A stretch of 33,158 nucleotides of DNA from Anaerotruncus sp. MC2020 (GCA_000701945.1 JNKE01000023.1:14673-47830); one strand, 5' to 3'. Shown: positions 15,307-23,428, counted from the first letter of the stretch. The notes: a model not told the origin generated them from the letters alone. Numbers and translations: made by a program.

Positions 15307-17109
15307 TTGGCTAACGATAAGATAAGGAATTTCTGCATTATTGCTCATATAGACCACGGCAAGTCCACGCTTGCCGACCGAATACTCGAAAAGACCGAGA
15401 CCGTCGCCGTCCGCGACATGGAGGACCAGCTCCTCGACAATATGGACATCGAGCGCGAGCGCGGCATCACCATTAAAGCCCGCGCGGTACGCCTCAAATA
15501 CACCGCAAAGGACGGCGAGGACTACATCTTCAACCTCATCGACACCCCGGGTCATGTCGACTTCAACTACGAGGTATCGCGCTCGCTCGCGGCGTGCGAG
15601 GGAGCTATACTCGTTGTCGACGCCTCACAGGGCATTGAGGCTCAGACCCTCGCGAACACCTACCTCGCGATAGAGCACGACCTCGAGGTAGTGCCCGTCG
15701 TGAACAAGATAGACCTGCCCTCAGCAGACCCCGAGCGCGTATGCACGGAGGTCGAGAACGTCATCGGCATACCCGCTATGGACGCGCCGCGTATCTCCGC
15801 AAAAATGGGCATAAACATCGAGGAGGTGCTCGAGCGTATCGTCACAGACATTCCCGCTCCGAAGGGCGACACAGAAAAGCCGCTCAAAGCCCTCATATTC
15901 GACAGCTACTACGACTCCTACAAGGGCGTTATCATCTACGTCCGCGTGAAGGAGGGACGCGTGAAGGTCGGCGATAATATCCGCCTCATGGCTACGGGAG
16001 CCGTTTTCACCGTCGTTGAGGCTGGCTTCATGGACGCGACAAGCCTCGTCAACAACGGCTCGCTCGAGGCGGGCGAGGTCGGCTATATCGCGGCTTCTAT
16101 CAAGTCCATCGGCGACACCCGCGTCGGCGACACCGTAACCAACGACGACGAGCCCTGCGACGAGCCGCTCCCGGGCTACCGCAAGGTCAACCCCATGGTG
16201 TTCTCGGGCATATATCCCGCGGACGGCGCGAAATACGGCGACCTCCGCGAGGCTCTCGAGAAGCTCCAGCTCAACGACGCCTCCCTCTCATTCGAGCCTG
16301 AGACGTCCATAGCGCTCGGCTTCGGATTCCGATGCGGCTTCCTCGGACTGCTCCACATGGAGATAATCCAGGAGCGCCTCGAGCGCGAGTACAACCTCGA
16401 CCTCATCACGACAGCTCCGTCGGTTATATACAAGGTCACGATGACTAACGGCGAGGTGCAGTACATCGACAACCCCACCAACTACCCCGACCCCGCACTC
16501 ATTCAGGTCGCGGAGGAGCCCATGGTCAAGGCGAGCATCCTCTCGCCGTCGGACTACGTCGGCAACATCATGGAGCTCTGTCAGGACAGGCGCGGTGTGT
16601 TCAAGGACATGAAATACCTCGATGATACGCGCGTCGAGCTCCACTATGAGCTCCCGCTGAACGAGATAGTGTACGACTTCTTTGACGTGCTGAAGTCGCG
16701 CACAAAGGGCTATGCGAGCTTCGACTACGAGATGCTCGGCTACACGCCCTCCAAGCTCGTCAAGCTCGATATACTGCTCAACGGCGACATCGTCGACGCG
16801 CTGAGCTTCATCATCCACGCGGACAGCGCCTACCAGAGAGCACGCAAAATAGCGGAAAAGCTCAAGGACAACATCCCGCGCCAGCTCTTTGAGGTGCCGA
16901 TACAGGCGGCGATAGGCGGCAAGATTATCGCGCGCGAGACAGTCAAGGCTATGCGCAAGGACGTCCTCGCGAAGTGCTACGGCGGCGATATCACGCGTAA
17001 GAAGAAGCTCCTTGAGAAGCAGAAGGAGGGCAAGAAGCGCATGAGGCAGCTCGGTACCGTAGAGGTGCCGCAGGAGGCGTTCATGAGCGTGCTCAAGCTC
17101 GATTCGTAA
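15307..17109 (+). CDS. lepA: Elongation factor 4 (back-translocating GTPase LepA)
   Basis: 600 residues, the usual length. G1 AHIDHGKST (13-21), G2 RGITI (52-56), G3 DTPGH (79-83) and G4 NKID (133-136) are intact. The EF4-specific C-terminal domain follows, ending in [23 protein letters not shown]. The TTG start is set by GAGAGG about six bases upstream and by homologues beginning [20 protein letters not shown]4 remodels stalled ribosomes in the cytoplasm. In Firmicutes lepA usually lies directly before hemW; here two small genes intervene. Confidence 0.97.
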   Translation: MANDKIRNFCIIAHIDHGKSTLADRILEKTETVAVRDMEDQLLDNMDIERERGITIKARAVRLKYTAKDGEDYIFNLIDTPGHVDFNYEVSRSLAACEGAILVVDASQGIEAQTLANTYLAIEHDLEVVPVVNKIDLPSADPERVCTEVENVIGIPAMDAPRISAKMGINIEEVLERIVTDIPAPKGDTEKPLKALIFDSYYDSYKGVIIYVRVKEGRVKVGDNIRLMATGAVFTVVEAGFMDATSLVNNGSLEAGEVGYIAASIKSIGDTRVGDTVTNDDEPCDEPLPGYRKVNPMVFSGIYPADGAKYGDLREALEKLQLNDASLSFEPETSIALGFGFRCGFLGLLHMEIIQERLEREYNLDLITTAPSVIYKVTMTNGEVQYIDNPTNYPDPALIQVAEEPMVKASILSPSDYVGNIMELCQDRRGVFKDMKYLDDTRVELHYELPLNEIVYDFFDVLKSRTKGYASFDYEMLGYTPSKLVKLDILLNGDIVDALSFIIHADSAYQRARKIAEKLKDNIPRQLFEVPIQAAIGGKIIARETVKAMRKDVLAKCYGGDITRKKKLLEKQKEGKKRMRQLGTVEVPQEAFMSVLKLDS

Positions 17110-17114
17110 GCGGC

Positions 17115-17184
17115 TGTAGGGGCGAGTTCCGTTCGCCCGCACTTTTTCAAACGTTTTATCGGGCGCACGGAATGCGCCCCTACA
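17115..17184. repeat. Palindromic MITE-like repeat, copy 2
   Basis: 70 bases with 24-base terminal inverted repeats (left arm 17115-17138, right arm 17161-17184, three mismatches by eye). The ends are TGTAGGGGCG and CGCCCCTACA, shared with the element at 11429-11504. It starts five bases after the lepA stop. It could fold into a long hairpin in the transcript; a T-run is lacking. Confidence 0.85.
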
Positions 17185-17214
17185 TGATAAAATCAACCGA
17201 AAGGGGTGGAAAAA

Positions 17215-17652
17215 ATGCTGCCGAACCTTATTATGGCGGGGATTGCCACTGCATTCTTTATAGTCTGCGTCTTGTGCGTGATGTCGGAGGGCTCACCCTC
17301 GGACAAGGCTTCCTCACGCAATTTTTTCCGCCGCGTGAGAATAACTTTGCGCGAGATACCGCTGATAGTTTATCCTATTACTATGGGCATCATCATATAC
17401 GCAGGGTGGAAATGCGACGCGATAAACTTCAAATGCGCAGTGCTGACCGCTGTTCTTCTTGCGATGGGAGCGTTCGTGCTCAATGACTCCCGTATCCTCA
17501 GCGGACGCAAAAAAGCACGCAAAAAGAAGAAGCGCAAGCCGCTCCGCTGGGTGAGGGAAGTTCCGGCAACTAAGGAAGTCTCCGAACCCAAGTATGCGCC
17601 GTTAGCAAAAGAGCTACCCGAGCTTGAAGCAGCCGCTGCGGCTGAAAAATAA
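17215..17652 (+). CDS. Small membrane protein with basic stretch, unknown
   Basis: 145 residues. The ATG at 17215 is chosen because AAGGGGTGG ends five bases before it; the in-frame GTG at 17206 lies inside that site. Three hydrophobic segments (about 4-24, 48-66, 72-89) are followed by a very basic run (98-110: RKKARKKKKRKPL) and an acidic Ala-rich tail. Inserted between lepA and hemW. No family recognised. Confidence 0.75.
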   Translation: MLPNLIMAGIATAFFIVCVLCVMSEGSPSDKASSRNFFRRVRITLREIPLIVYPITMGIIIYAGWKCDAINFKCAVLTAVLLAMGAFVLNDSRILSGRKKARKKKKRKPLRWVREVPATKEVSEPKYAPLAKELPELEAAAAAEK

Positions 17653-17666
17653 GAAAGGACAAAAAT

Positions 17667-18020
17667 ATGAGTCTATACAACTGCCCCAACTGCGGGGAAA
17701 AGACATTCAACCCTATATCAAAGGCTATGGCGGGTCAGCTGAACTCGCGCGGCAAGGTCTGCATGAAGTGCGGCAGGCGCGCCGTGAACGGCAAGGGCGC
17801 CACTATTTTCAACGCTCTGTTCAGCATACTCGTTTTCGCGGGGATAGTCGTGCTGTACCTATATGCGCCGAAGCTCCGCGACACGCAGTACGAATGGGTC
17901 ACGCACTATGAGCTCCTCATAAGCATAGGGCTGATACTGCTGAAATTCATCGTGCCGCGCCTCGTGAACGCGTTCTGCTTCAGGCTCGAGCCCGCGATAA
18001 GGATAGACCCCGTAGAATGA
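17667..18020 (+). CDS. Zinc-ribbon membrane protein, unknown
   Basis: 117 residues. A zinc ribbon (C6, C9, C32, C35) is followed by two hydrophobic segments (about 47-66 and 83-102). AGAAAGGA precedes the ATG. Its stop overlaps the hemW start as ATGA, so the two are coupled. Function unknown; a small anchored zinc-ribbon protein. Confidence 0.8.
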   Translation: MSLYNCPNCGEKTFNPISKAMAGQLNSRGKVCMKCGRRAVNGKGATIFNALFSILVFAGIVVLYLYAPKLRDTQYEWVTHYELLISIGLILLKFIVPRLVNAFCFRLEPAIRIDPVE

Positions 18021-19111
18021 GCACGCTCGGTATCTACGTCCACGTACCCTTCTGCGGTAAAAAATGCGGATACTGCGACTTTTACTCCGTCTGCTACTCC
18101 AAGGTGCAGGCGGAGCTTTACGTTGAGGCGGTACTGCGCAATATACGGCACTATGCGGACAAGTCACGCGCGGTGGACACCGTCTACTTCGGCGGAGGTA
18201 CGCCCTCTCTGCTGACCGTGGAGCAGCTCGGAGCTGTCATCGCGGAGATACGCGGCAGATTCGCGCTCGACCCGAATGCGGAGGTCACTATTGAAGCCAA
18301 TCCCAATACGCTCACGCCCGATAAGCTCGCGGGACTGCGAAATGCGGGCATAAACAGGCTGTCCGTGGGCGTGCAGTCGATGTCGGACGCGGAGCTCAGG
18401 CTCCTCGGGCGCAGTCACACCGCCGAGCGAGCCGCACGCGCAGTCCTCGATGCGGCAGATGCGGGCTTCCGCAATATCTCCTGCGACCTCATGCTCGGCA
18501 TACCGTCGCAGACTCCCGACAGCCTTGCCGCCTCGATAGCTCGGCTCGCGGAGCTCCCCATACAGCACGTCTCCGCCTATATCCTCAAAATCGAGGAGGG
18601 CACGCCGTTTGACTGCGGCGAGGTGCGCGCATCACTGCCCGACGAGGACACGACCGCGGAGCTCTACCTCCTTGCGGTGCGGGAGCTCGACAGGCACGGC
18701 TTCGCACAGTACGAGGTCTCGAACTTTGCGAAATGCGGCTTCGAGAGCCGCCACAACTGCCGATACTGGCGCTGCGAGGACTACCTCGGCATTGGTCCTG
18801 CCGCGCACTCGTGCTATGGCGGGCAGAGGTTCGCTGTGCCGCGCGATATCGAGGGCTTCATCGGCTCGCCTGTGCAGCCGACCGAGGTCACCGACGAGCA
18901 CCCCTGCGGCTTCGAGGAGTACGCAATGCTGCGGCTCAGGCTCGCGGAGGGGCTGTCCCTCGCGGACGTCCCCGAGCACCGCGCGGACATAGAAAAAAAG
19001 CTCCCGCCCCTGATAAAGGCGGGATATGTCAGATTCGACGGCGAGCGCGTGTCGCTCACGCCCGAGGGCTTCCTCGTGTCGAATTCGGTGATTGAAACGC
19101 TCGTTTTCTGA
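18017..19111 (+). CDS. hemW: HemW-like radical SAM protein (heme chaperone family)
   Basis: 364 residues. The radical SAM motif is C13-x3-C17-x2-C20 (FCGKKCGYCDF), followed by YFGGGTPSLL and EANPNTLT. True HemN oxygen-independent coproporphyrinogen oxidases have a fourth Cys just after the motif; here it is Phe, so HemW is the better call. HemW binds heme and the 4Fe-4S cluster and is thought to deliver heme to membrane proteins. The start overlaps the upstream stop (ATGA). Association with lepA is the common Firmicute arrangement. Confidence 0.92.
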   Translation: MSTLGIYVHVPFCGKKCGYCDFYSVCYSKVQAELYVEAVLRNIRHYADKSRAVDTVYFGGGTPSLLTVEQLGAVIAEIRGRFALDPNAEVTIEANPNTLTPDKLAGLRNAGINRLSVGVQSMSDAELRLLGRSHTAERAARAVLDAADAGFRNISCDLMLGIPSQTPDSLAASIARLAELPIQHVSAYILKIEEGTPFDCGEVRASLPDEDTTAELYLLAVRELDRHGFAQYEVSNFAKCGFESRHNCRYWRCEDYLGIGPAAHSCYGGQRFAVPRDIEGFIGSPVQPTEVTDEHPCGFEEYAMLRLRLAEGLSLADVPEHRADIEKKLPPLIKAGYVRFDGERVSLTPEGFLVSNSVIETLVF

Positions 19112-19131
19112 GCAAAATAAATCAAATATGC

Positions 19132-19166
19132 AAAAACGGCGGCACTCATTATGAATGCCGCCGTTT
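19132..19166. terminator. Terminator between hemW and the dockerin gene
   Basis: An 11-base stem AAACGGCGGCA/TGCCGCCGTTT. On minus it runs into TTTTTG, serving the dockerin gene; the plus-side T-run is short. Confidence 0.8.
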
Positions 19167-19188
19167 CGGTAATATTGGAGGAGAGATA

Positions 19189-20364
19189 TCATGCGCCCGC
19201 GTCCCACGACTGTATAACGCGCGCGTCGTTCGCGGTAACTCCGACGATTCCGTCAACATCGGCGTTGACAAGTCCCTGCTCCGAGAGACCGAACCTGTCG
19301 CGGTTTCCGATGTGCTGTAGTATTGCAACGGAATCGGCTATGGACACCCTGCCGTCGATATTCGGGTCGCCTTTTATTACAGTAACGCTCTCTGCAATGT
19401 GAGCAAGAAGCGCTTTTTCCGTCCTTTCGGCAGTCGGCTCCTTCTCCTTGATGCATTTTTCAAGGTGTTCCTTCATCTCGTCGAGCGTAACCGACGGAGT
19501 GAGAGTATTTCGGCAGAAGTAACTGTTCAGCATTCTATAGTCCTTATCGTCAACTATCCCGTCGAGCGTTACATCTCCGTTAGCTTCGATTTGCGCCCAT
19601 TTCTCAGATGAGAAGAATTCGTTTTCGTCTGCACTCTGACCTCTGTCATTTTTCATAACATGATAAACAAGGACATCGTAGCCGTCGAAGAAATCCTCTA
19701 TACCGTCGCCGTTCACGTCTGCACTTACCTCACCGCTGTCAAAGCGCGCAAAGGCTTCAAGCTCATCATCTGTATATGTTCTCTTGTCGTCATATGTATC
19801 AGAGTATACTATGTTTTCGCGAAGTTTGCCGATATACTCCGCAAAGCTTTCAATATCCGTTTTATCTACAGATGAGATGAAACTTCTGCTTTCGAGCGCG
19901 GAGAATATCTCGCTGTCTGACGGATAGCTGTCGTTCTTGAAGAGGTAGTAGCGAGCGAGTATCGTTGCGCCTGTGGTATCGTGCGGGTCAGTGCCTCCCG
20001 ATGACACAGGCATAAAGCGGAACGCTCCCTCTGAACCGTAGCACCTGAGTATTCTGTCGGCAGCTTCTCTGCTGTACTGCTCCGAAAGCTCCGCGTACTT
20101 CGACTGGTCATGACCGTATTTATCAAAGCAGTACATGAATCTCTTGCCGTACAGTCTGAGCTCGAAAACGTCGCAGATGTCGAATTCTCCGTCGCCGTTG
20201 ATGTCGGAGCTGTAATCTCCCTCCTCATATTCCCTGAACATATTCATCTCGTTCTGAGTGAACAATACCCTGTGAACATCGGGAGAAGCGTCCGCATATG
20301 TAAAGGACGGCGAAAGCATACCTGTTGCCGTGAGTGCGGCAATAAAAGCTGATATTTTTTTCAT
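19189..20364 (-). CDS. Possible nested secreted dockerin protein (internal start)
   Basis: Same frame as the 534-residue protein, starting at its Met144. 391 residues: MKKISAFIAALTATG...FTYA is a textbook signal peptide (n-region KK, hydrophobic core, cleavage after about residue 24), followed by the EF-hand and dockerin regions (C-terminal dockerin 331-391). AAGGAGGT with six-base spacing precedes the ATG. A signal peptide in the middle of an extracellular linker makes little sense for the long form alone, so this start is probably real. Whether both forms are made needs experiment. Confidence 0.65.
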   Translation of the reverse strand: MKKISAFIAALTATGMLSPSFTYADASPDVHRVLFTQNEMNMFREYEEGDYSSDINGDGEFDICDVFELRLYGKRFMYCFDKYGHDQSKYAELSEQYSREAADRILRCYGSEGAFRFMPVSSGGTDPHDTTGATILARYYLFKNDSYPSDSEIFSALESRSFISSVDKTDIESFAEYIGKLRENIVYSDTYDDKRTYTDDELEAFARFDSGEVSADVNGDGIEDFFDGYDVLVYHVMKNDRGQSADENEFFSSEKWAQIEANGDVTLDGIVDDKDYRMLNSYFCRNTLTPSVTLDEMKEHLEKCIKEKEPTAERTEKALLAHIAESVTVIKGDPNIDGRVSIADSVAILQHIGNRDRFGLSEQGLVNADVDGIVGVTANDARVIQSWDAGA

Positions 20365-20793
20365 GTTTATACCTCCTTGTGAAATTATCGTTGTGGTTTC
20401 GGGTGTTTGCTCCGACGTTGCCGGAGATGTCGCTGGAATTGTCGTTTTCGGAGCTGATGAAGGCTCCTGCGTGAAAGCAGCAGCGGCAGTTGTCTGCGTG
20501 GTCACAGTCGAAGCCGTGCTCGCGGTCGAAGTCCGAACTGACGTTGTGACTGCGGCTGTTGAAGGAGCGGCGGCTGACGTGCCCGTCTCCGTGATGATGC
20601 CGCTGCTTGCGGGAGCGGGCTTCCTCGGAGTCTTCATCACGTTAAGGGATATGCATACTACGAGCGCCGCGGCTGTCCCGAACGTGAGAGCGGCTGTACT
20701 CCGCAGTATCACTGCTTTTCGGCGCTTGCGCTCCGCAATAGCCGCGTCGCCGCGCTTCATTATAAATGCTGCGCTTTTTTCATATCTGTCCAT
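19189..20793 (-). CDS. Membrane-anchored EF-hand/dockerin protein, sigma-factor partner
   Basis: 534 residues. The N-terminal 26 are short, charged and cytoplasmic-looking; a membrane helix spans about 27-52. A Thr/Ser/Ala/Pro linker (60-135) would cross the wall. Four calcium-loop regions follow: DINGDGEFDICD (about 197), DVNGDGIEDFFD (about 359), a third near 405, and a complete C-terminal type I dockerin pair (474-534: DPNIDGRVSIAD and DVDGIVGVTAND). The start at 20793 has GGAGGGG and lies inside the end of the ECF sigma gene (14-base overlap). By position it is the expected anti-sigma or sensor partner, but no known anti-sigma domain is seen. A second signal peptide with its own ribosome site lies in frame at residue 144, so the frame may encode two products or be a fusion of two genes. 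Confidence 0.8.
   Translation of the reverse strand: MDRYEKSAAFIMKRGDAAIAERKRRKAVILRSTAALTFGTAAALVVCISLNVMKTPRKPAPASSGIITETGTSAAAPSTAAVTTSVRTSTASTASTVTTQTTAAAAFTQEPSSAPKTTIPATSPATSEQTPETTTIISQGGINMKKISAFIAALTATGMLSPSFTYADASPDVHRVLFTQNEMNMFREYEEGDYSSDINGDGEFDICDVFELRLYGKRFMYCFDKYGHDQSKYAELSEQYSREAADRILRCYGSEGAFRFMPVSSGGTDPHDTTGATILARYYLFKNDSYPSDSEIFSALESRSFISSVDKTDIESFAEYIGKLRENIVYSDTYDDKRTYTDDELEAFARFDSGEVSADVNGDGIEDFFDGYDVLVYHVMKNDRGQSADENEFFSSEKWAQIEANGDVTLDGIVDDKDYRMLNSYFCRNTLTPSVTLDEMKEHLEKCIKEKEPTAERTEKALLAHIAESVTVIKGDPNIDGRVSIADSVAILQHIGNRDRFGLSEQGLVNADVDGIVGVTANDARVIQSWDAGA
20371..20378 (-). promoter_or_regulatory. Perfect internal Shine-Dalgarno site
   Basis: AAGGAGGT read on minus, six bases before the ATG at 20364. 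It is the best ribosome site in the locus although it lies inside an open frame, where it encodes Q-G-G. Confidence 0.85.
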
Positions 20794-21331
20794 TGAATCC
20801 CCTCCTTTCAAGCTCCGCACGCAGAGCCTTCTTGGCGCGGTAGATGAGGTCGGACACCTGACGGCTCGTCCGCCCCATGATACGCGCTGCTTCTGCGGCT
20901 GTAAGCCCCTCGAAGTAGATGAGGTACAGCACCTGTGAATAGTCCTTGCCGAGAGCTCCGAGAGCCTGATGAAGAATGATGTTCTGCTCGCCCTTTATGT
21001 AGTCCGATTCGATATCCGTCTCGTCGGAGATGTAGTAGTAGTCCTCGAGAGGGCGGGAGCTCTGTCTGCTCCGCTTTTTGAGGTAGTTCAGCGCCGTGTT
21101 CTTCCCTATCGTGTACAGCCATGTCTTGAACGAGCACGCGCCGTTGTAGCGCGGTCTCCTCACGTACAGCTTCAGGAAGGTCTCGTCGGCGGCTTCCTCG
21201 GCTATGTGGATATCGCACGCAAAGGTGTTGATAAAGAGGACAAGTCCGTTCTTGTACTGCCTTATCAGCTCTGTGAACGCGTCATTCTCACCATTCAGGA
21301 AACGGAGGTAGCTACTTGCACCGTTATCCAT
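20780..21331 (-). CDS. ECF-type sigma-70 family RNA polymerase sigma factor
   Basis: 183 residues. Region 2 (about 15-90): FTELIRQYKNGLVLFI, AEEAADETFLKLY and SFKTWLYTIGKNTALNYLKK, the last a typical region 2.4. Region 4 (about 118-175): LGKDYSQVLYLIYFEGLTAAEAARIMGRTSRQVSDLIYRAKKALR, a complete helix-turn-helix. No region 3, hence the ECF class. AAAGGAG precedes the ATG at 21331. It overlaps the dockerin membrane gene by 14 bases, the usual sigma/partner layout. TATAAT is visible at about 21370 on minus without a good -35, so self-regulation is possible. Confidence 0.92.
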   Translation of the reverse strand: MDNGASSYLRFLNGENDAFTELIRQYKNGLVLFINTFACDIHIAEEAADETFLKLYVRRPRYNGACSFKTWLYTIGKNTALNYLKKRSRQSSRPLEDYYYISDETDIESDYIKGEQNIILHQALGALGKDYSQVLYLIYFEGLTAAEAARIMGRTSRQVSDLIYRAKKALRAELERRGFNGQI

Positions 21332-21461
21332 AAGTTCTCCTTTTTGAAGTCGTTGTTGCTTTCACTAATTATACAACCGAGCAGGGCATTTCTCGCGCGG
21401 TGAAAATATATTTTTATATTTTAACTTTGTCGCGGGGCGAAATCTCTGCATACGGACAAAG

Positions 21462-21554
21462 AACCGCCGTTATCCATCCGTGACTGCCGACGAGGACTGC
21501 GGCTGTCTGAGAAAGAAACGGCGGCTTGCTTTTTTTGCGATATTATGATACAAT
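21462..21554 (+). promoter_or_regulatory. fur-family gene promoter and upstream inverted repeat
   Basis: TTGCTT at 21526-21531, 17 bases, TACAAT at 21549-21554. Upstream, AACCGCCGTT (21462-21471) and AACGGCGG (21517-21524) are inverted repeats 45 bases apart, the second directly abutting the -35. The rest of the 21332-21584 gap shows nothing else clear. Confidence 0.65.
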
Positions 21555-21584
21555 ATCCTTAACATATTCCATTCGGAGGGCATA

Positions 21585-22019
21585 ATGAAACGCGATATCG
21601 GTTATAATACCAAGCAAAAGGAAAATCTGATGAATTACCTCGTGCGCAACAAGGAGAAGCACACGAATGTGCAGGAAATAAGCGCCTATCTCACATCTGA
21701 GGGGACGCCGCTCGGTACTGCCACTATCTACCGTCAGCTCGACAAGCTCGTCGAGTCGGGAGTAGTCCGCAAGTTCGTCATCGACGGCAAAATGGGCGCG
21801 TGCTACCAGTACATCGAGAATACCCACGAGTGCCGCGAGCATTTTCACCTTAAATGCCTGAAATGCGGCAGGCTAATACACCTCAACTGCGACCACCTCA
21901 TGAGCATCAATGAGCACATCGCCAAGCACCACGGCTTCATCATCGACCCGTCTCAGACCGTGTTCTACGGCGTCTGCGCGGATTGCTCGGCGGCAGATGC
22001 CTCCGACGGGCAGGAGTAA
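21585..22019 (+). CDS. Fur-family metalloregulator
   Basis: 144 residues. The winged helix spans about 8-70 with GTATIYRQLDKLVESGVVRK as the recognition helix and wing. Metal ligands: H81, H86, H88, then C91-x2-C94 and C131-x2-C134, the structural zinc site. The regulatory site cannot be assigned to Fe (Fur), Zn (Zur) or peroxide (PerR) by eye. GGAGGG lies before the ATG. No metal transporter is adjacent, so the regulon is unknown. Confidence 0.92.
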   Translation: MKRDIGYNTKQKENLMNYLVRNKEKHTNVQEISAYLTSEGTPLGTATIYRQLDKLVESGVVRKFVIDGKMGACYQYIENTHECREHFHLKCLKCGRLIHLNCDHLMSINEHIAKHHGFIIDPSQTVFYGVCADCSAADASDGQE

Positions 22020-22128
22020 ATTTTTACGTCGTCGGTCTCGGGAGCAGGGGACTTCTCCGCTCCGACCGATGGGATGTATATCTTCATATCCTCATCACCC
22101 ACAGCTATCACCTCATTGATATTATCCC

Positions 22129-22153
22129 GTCCCGAAGCCGTTTTATTCGGGAC
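22129..22153. promoter_or_regulatory. 8-base inverted repeat upstream of a membrane-protein gene
   Basis: GTCCCGAA, nine bases, TTCGGGAC, ending 19 bases before the ATG at 22173. It could be an operator or a leader hairpin close to the ribosome site. Confidence 0.5.
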
Positions 22154-22172
22154 AAGAAAAGGAAATCCTACT

Positions 22173-22661
22173 ATGCGATACCTGCGCACACTTTTGTATC
22201 TCCTCGCTGCTGACGTGCTCGCGCTGTTCGTCGGACTGACGCTCGCGGGCTCGGCGAACCCGCTCATACGCGTGATATCGGCGGTTTGCGGCTCGGGGAT
22301 AATGATATGCCTAATGGCGAGCTTTGCGCTCAGAACAGCGGCGGCTGACCTGAAAGCCGAGCGCACGGCAAAAGAAAAAACGCCGCTTCTTCTGCCTGCG
22401 GGCATGGCGGTCACGGCGCTGACTGTCCCGCTCGCGAGCTGGCTGATACTGCGGCTCGGCACGTTCGACTTCTACCGCTGGCACAAGCTCATAAACGGCT
22501 GGTTCATACAGATATATAATATGATACAGCCTGACGCGAGCTCCGCGGCGCTGACCTCGGGGCAGATATGGGCTATGCTCCCGCTCGCATTCGCTCCCGC
22601 GGCAGTATTTGCGGTGTTCTATGCGCTCGGCTACAGAGGCGTGATAAGCATGGAGAAATAA
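22173..22661 (+). CDS. Four-helix membrane protein, unknown
   Basis: 162 residues starting MRYLRTLLYLLAADV. Hydrophobic segments lie at about 5-27, 32-55, 72-94 and 130-152, with an Arg/Lys-rich loop between the second and third. The ATG at 22173 follows AAAAGGAAA; an in-frame extension to 22074 is unlikely because it lacks a ribosome site. The family was not recognised. It lies downstream of the fur-family gene, 153 bases away. Confidence 0.75.
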   Translation: MRYLRTLLYLLAADVLALFVGLTLAGSANPLIRVISAVCGSGIMICLMASFALRTAAADLKAERTAKEKTPLLLPAGMAVTALTVPLASWLILRLGTFDFYRWHKLINGWFIQIYNMIQPDASSAALTSGQIWAMLPLAFAPAAVFAVFYALGYRGVISMEK

Positions 22662-22682
22662 TGAGAAAATAATTGTTAATAC

Positions 22683-22711
22683 TTGACTTTGTGTTAATAA
22701 TGTGTTAAAAT
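22683..22711 (+). promoter_or_regulatory. Promoter of the zinc-ribbon membrane protein gene
   Basis: TTGACT at 22683-22688, 17 bases, TAAAAT at 22706-22711, then AGGAGGT before the ATG at 22744. Confidence 0.85.
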
Positions 22712-22743
22712 GTTTCTGAAAGATTTTTAGGAGGTCGAATACT

Positions 22744-23418
22744 ATGGCTTTTTGTAAATATTGCGGCAAGGAACTCGACAAGGACGGTAAATGCACCTGC
22801 GAAGCTTCGACCGGAAAGTCAGTTCCCGACAGAGAACACATCAAGGCGGACAAGTCGCCTGAGGGCGGCGCCAAGAAGGCTCTCATAATCATCGGCATCA
22901 TCGCTGTTATCGCTGTGATAGCCGCGATAGCTATCCTTATTTTCACCGCTGTCAACGCCTACAAGAAACCTGTAAAGGATATGGTCAAGGGCATCAACAG
23001 AGGCGATACAGAGCGCATTATCAGCGCTATGTACACAGAGGACGAGCAGAGCGAGCTCAAGGTCAGAGTCAAGGACAAGGGCTTTGAGTGGGATTCATAC
23101 ATAAGCGATAACGACAAGTCTGTCGATACTATCCGCAAGTCCAAGAATATCAAGCGCATCAAGGCTGACATCGTCGCTAAGGAAAAGCTCGACGGAAGCA
23201 ATCTCACAGATGTTGAGAACTACTACAAGCAGAGCTTCGGCGAGGAGGTCAAGAAGGCTTACCGCGTAGAGGTGAAGTTCACCGTCAAGTACAAGGACGG
23301 CAACAAGACCGACGACGGCTGGCTGACAGTTGCCAAGATAAAGGACGGCGGCTGGGTATACTGTCCTCAGGGCAGCGATACATTCGACTATATACAGGAC
23401 CTCACGATGCTCCTGTAA
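22744..23418 (+). CDS. Zinc-ribbon protein with one membrane helix and extracellular domain
   Basis: 224 residues. A short zinc knuckle is at the N-terminus (C4, C7, C17, C19), a single membrane helix at about 46-70, then a lysine-rich alpha/beta domain of about 150 residues outside. The layout (cytoplasmic zinc ribbon, anchor, small extracellular domain) is common in Firmicutes; the extracellular part has an NTF2/DUF4878-like look (KDMVKGINRGDTERIISAMY), but this is a tentative reading. It has its own promoter and is followed by a terminator. Confidence 0.82.
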   Translation: MAFCKYCGKELDKDGKCTCEASTGKSVPDREHIKADKSPEGGAKKALIIIGIIAVIAVIAAIAILIFTAVNAYKKPVKDMVKGINRGDTERIISAMYTEDEQSELKVRVKDKGFEWDSYISDNDKSVDTIRKSKNIKRIKADIVAKEKLDGSNLTDVENYYKQSFGEEVKKAYRVEVKFTVKYKDGNKTDDGWLTVAKIKDGGWVYCPQGSDTFDYIQDLTMLL

Positions 23419-23428
23419 ATATAATATC

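Noticed and set aside
16288..17196. 302-codon minus-strand frame across lepA
   Set aside because: Antisense to conserved lepA; no ribosome site and no recognisable motif.
18017..19111. HemN coproporphyrinogen III oxidase
   Set aside because: The fourth Cys that follows the CxxxCxxC motif in HemN is Phe here, and the lepA linkage is typical of HemW.
22311..22955. 214-codon minus-strand frame
   Set aside because: Antisense to two plus-strand genes and their promoter; no ribosome site.
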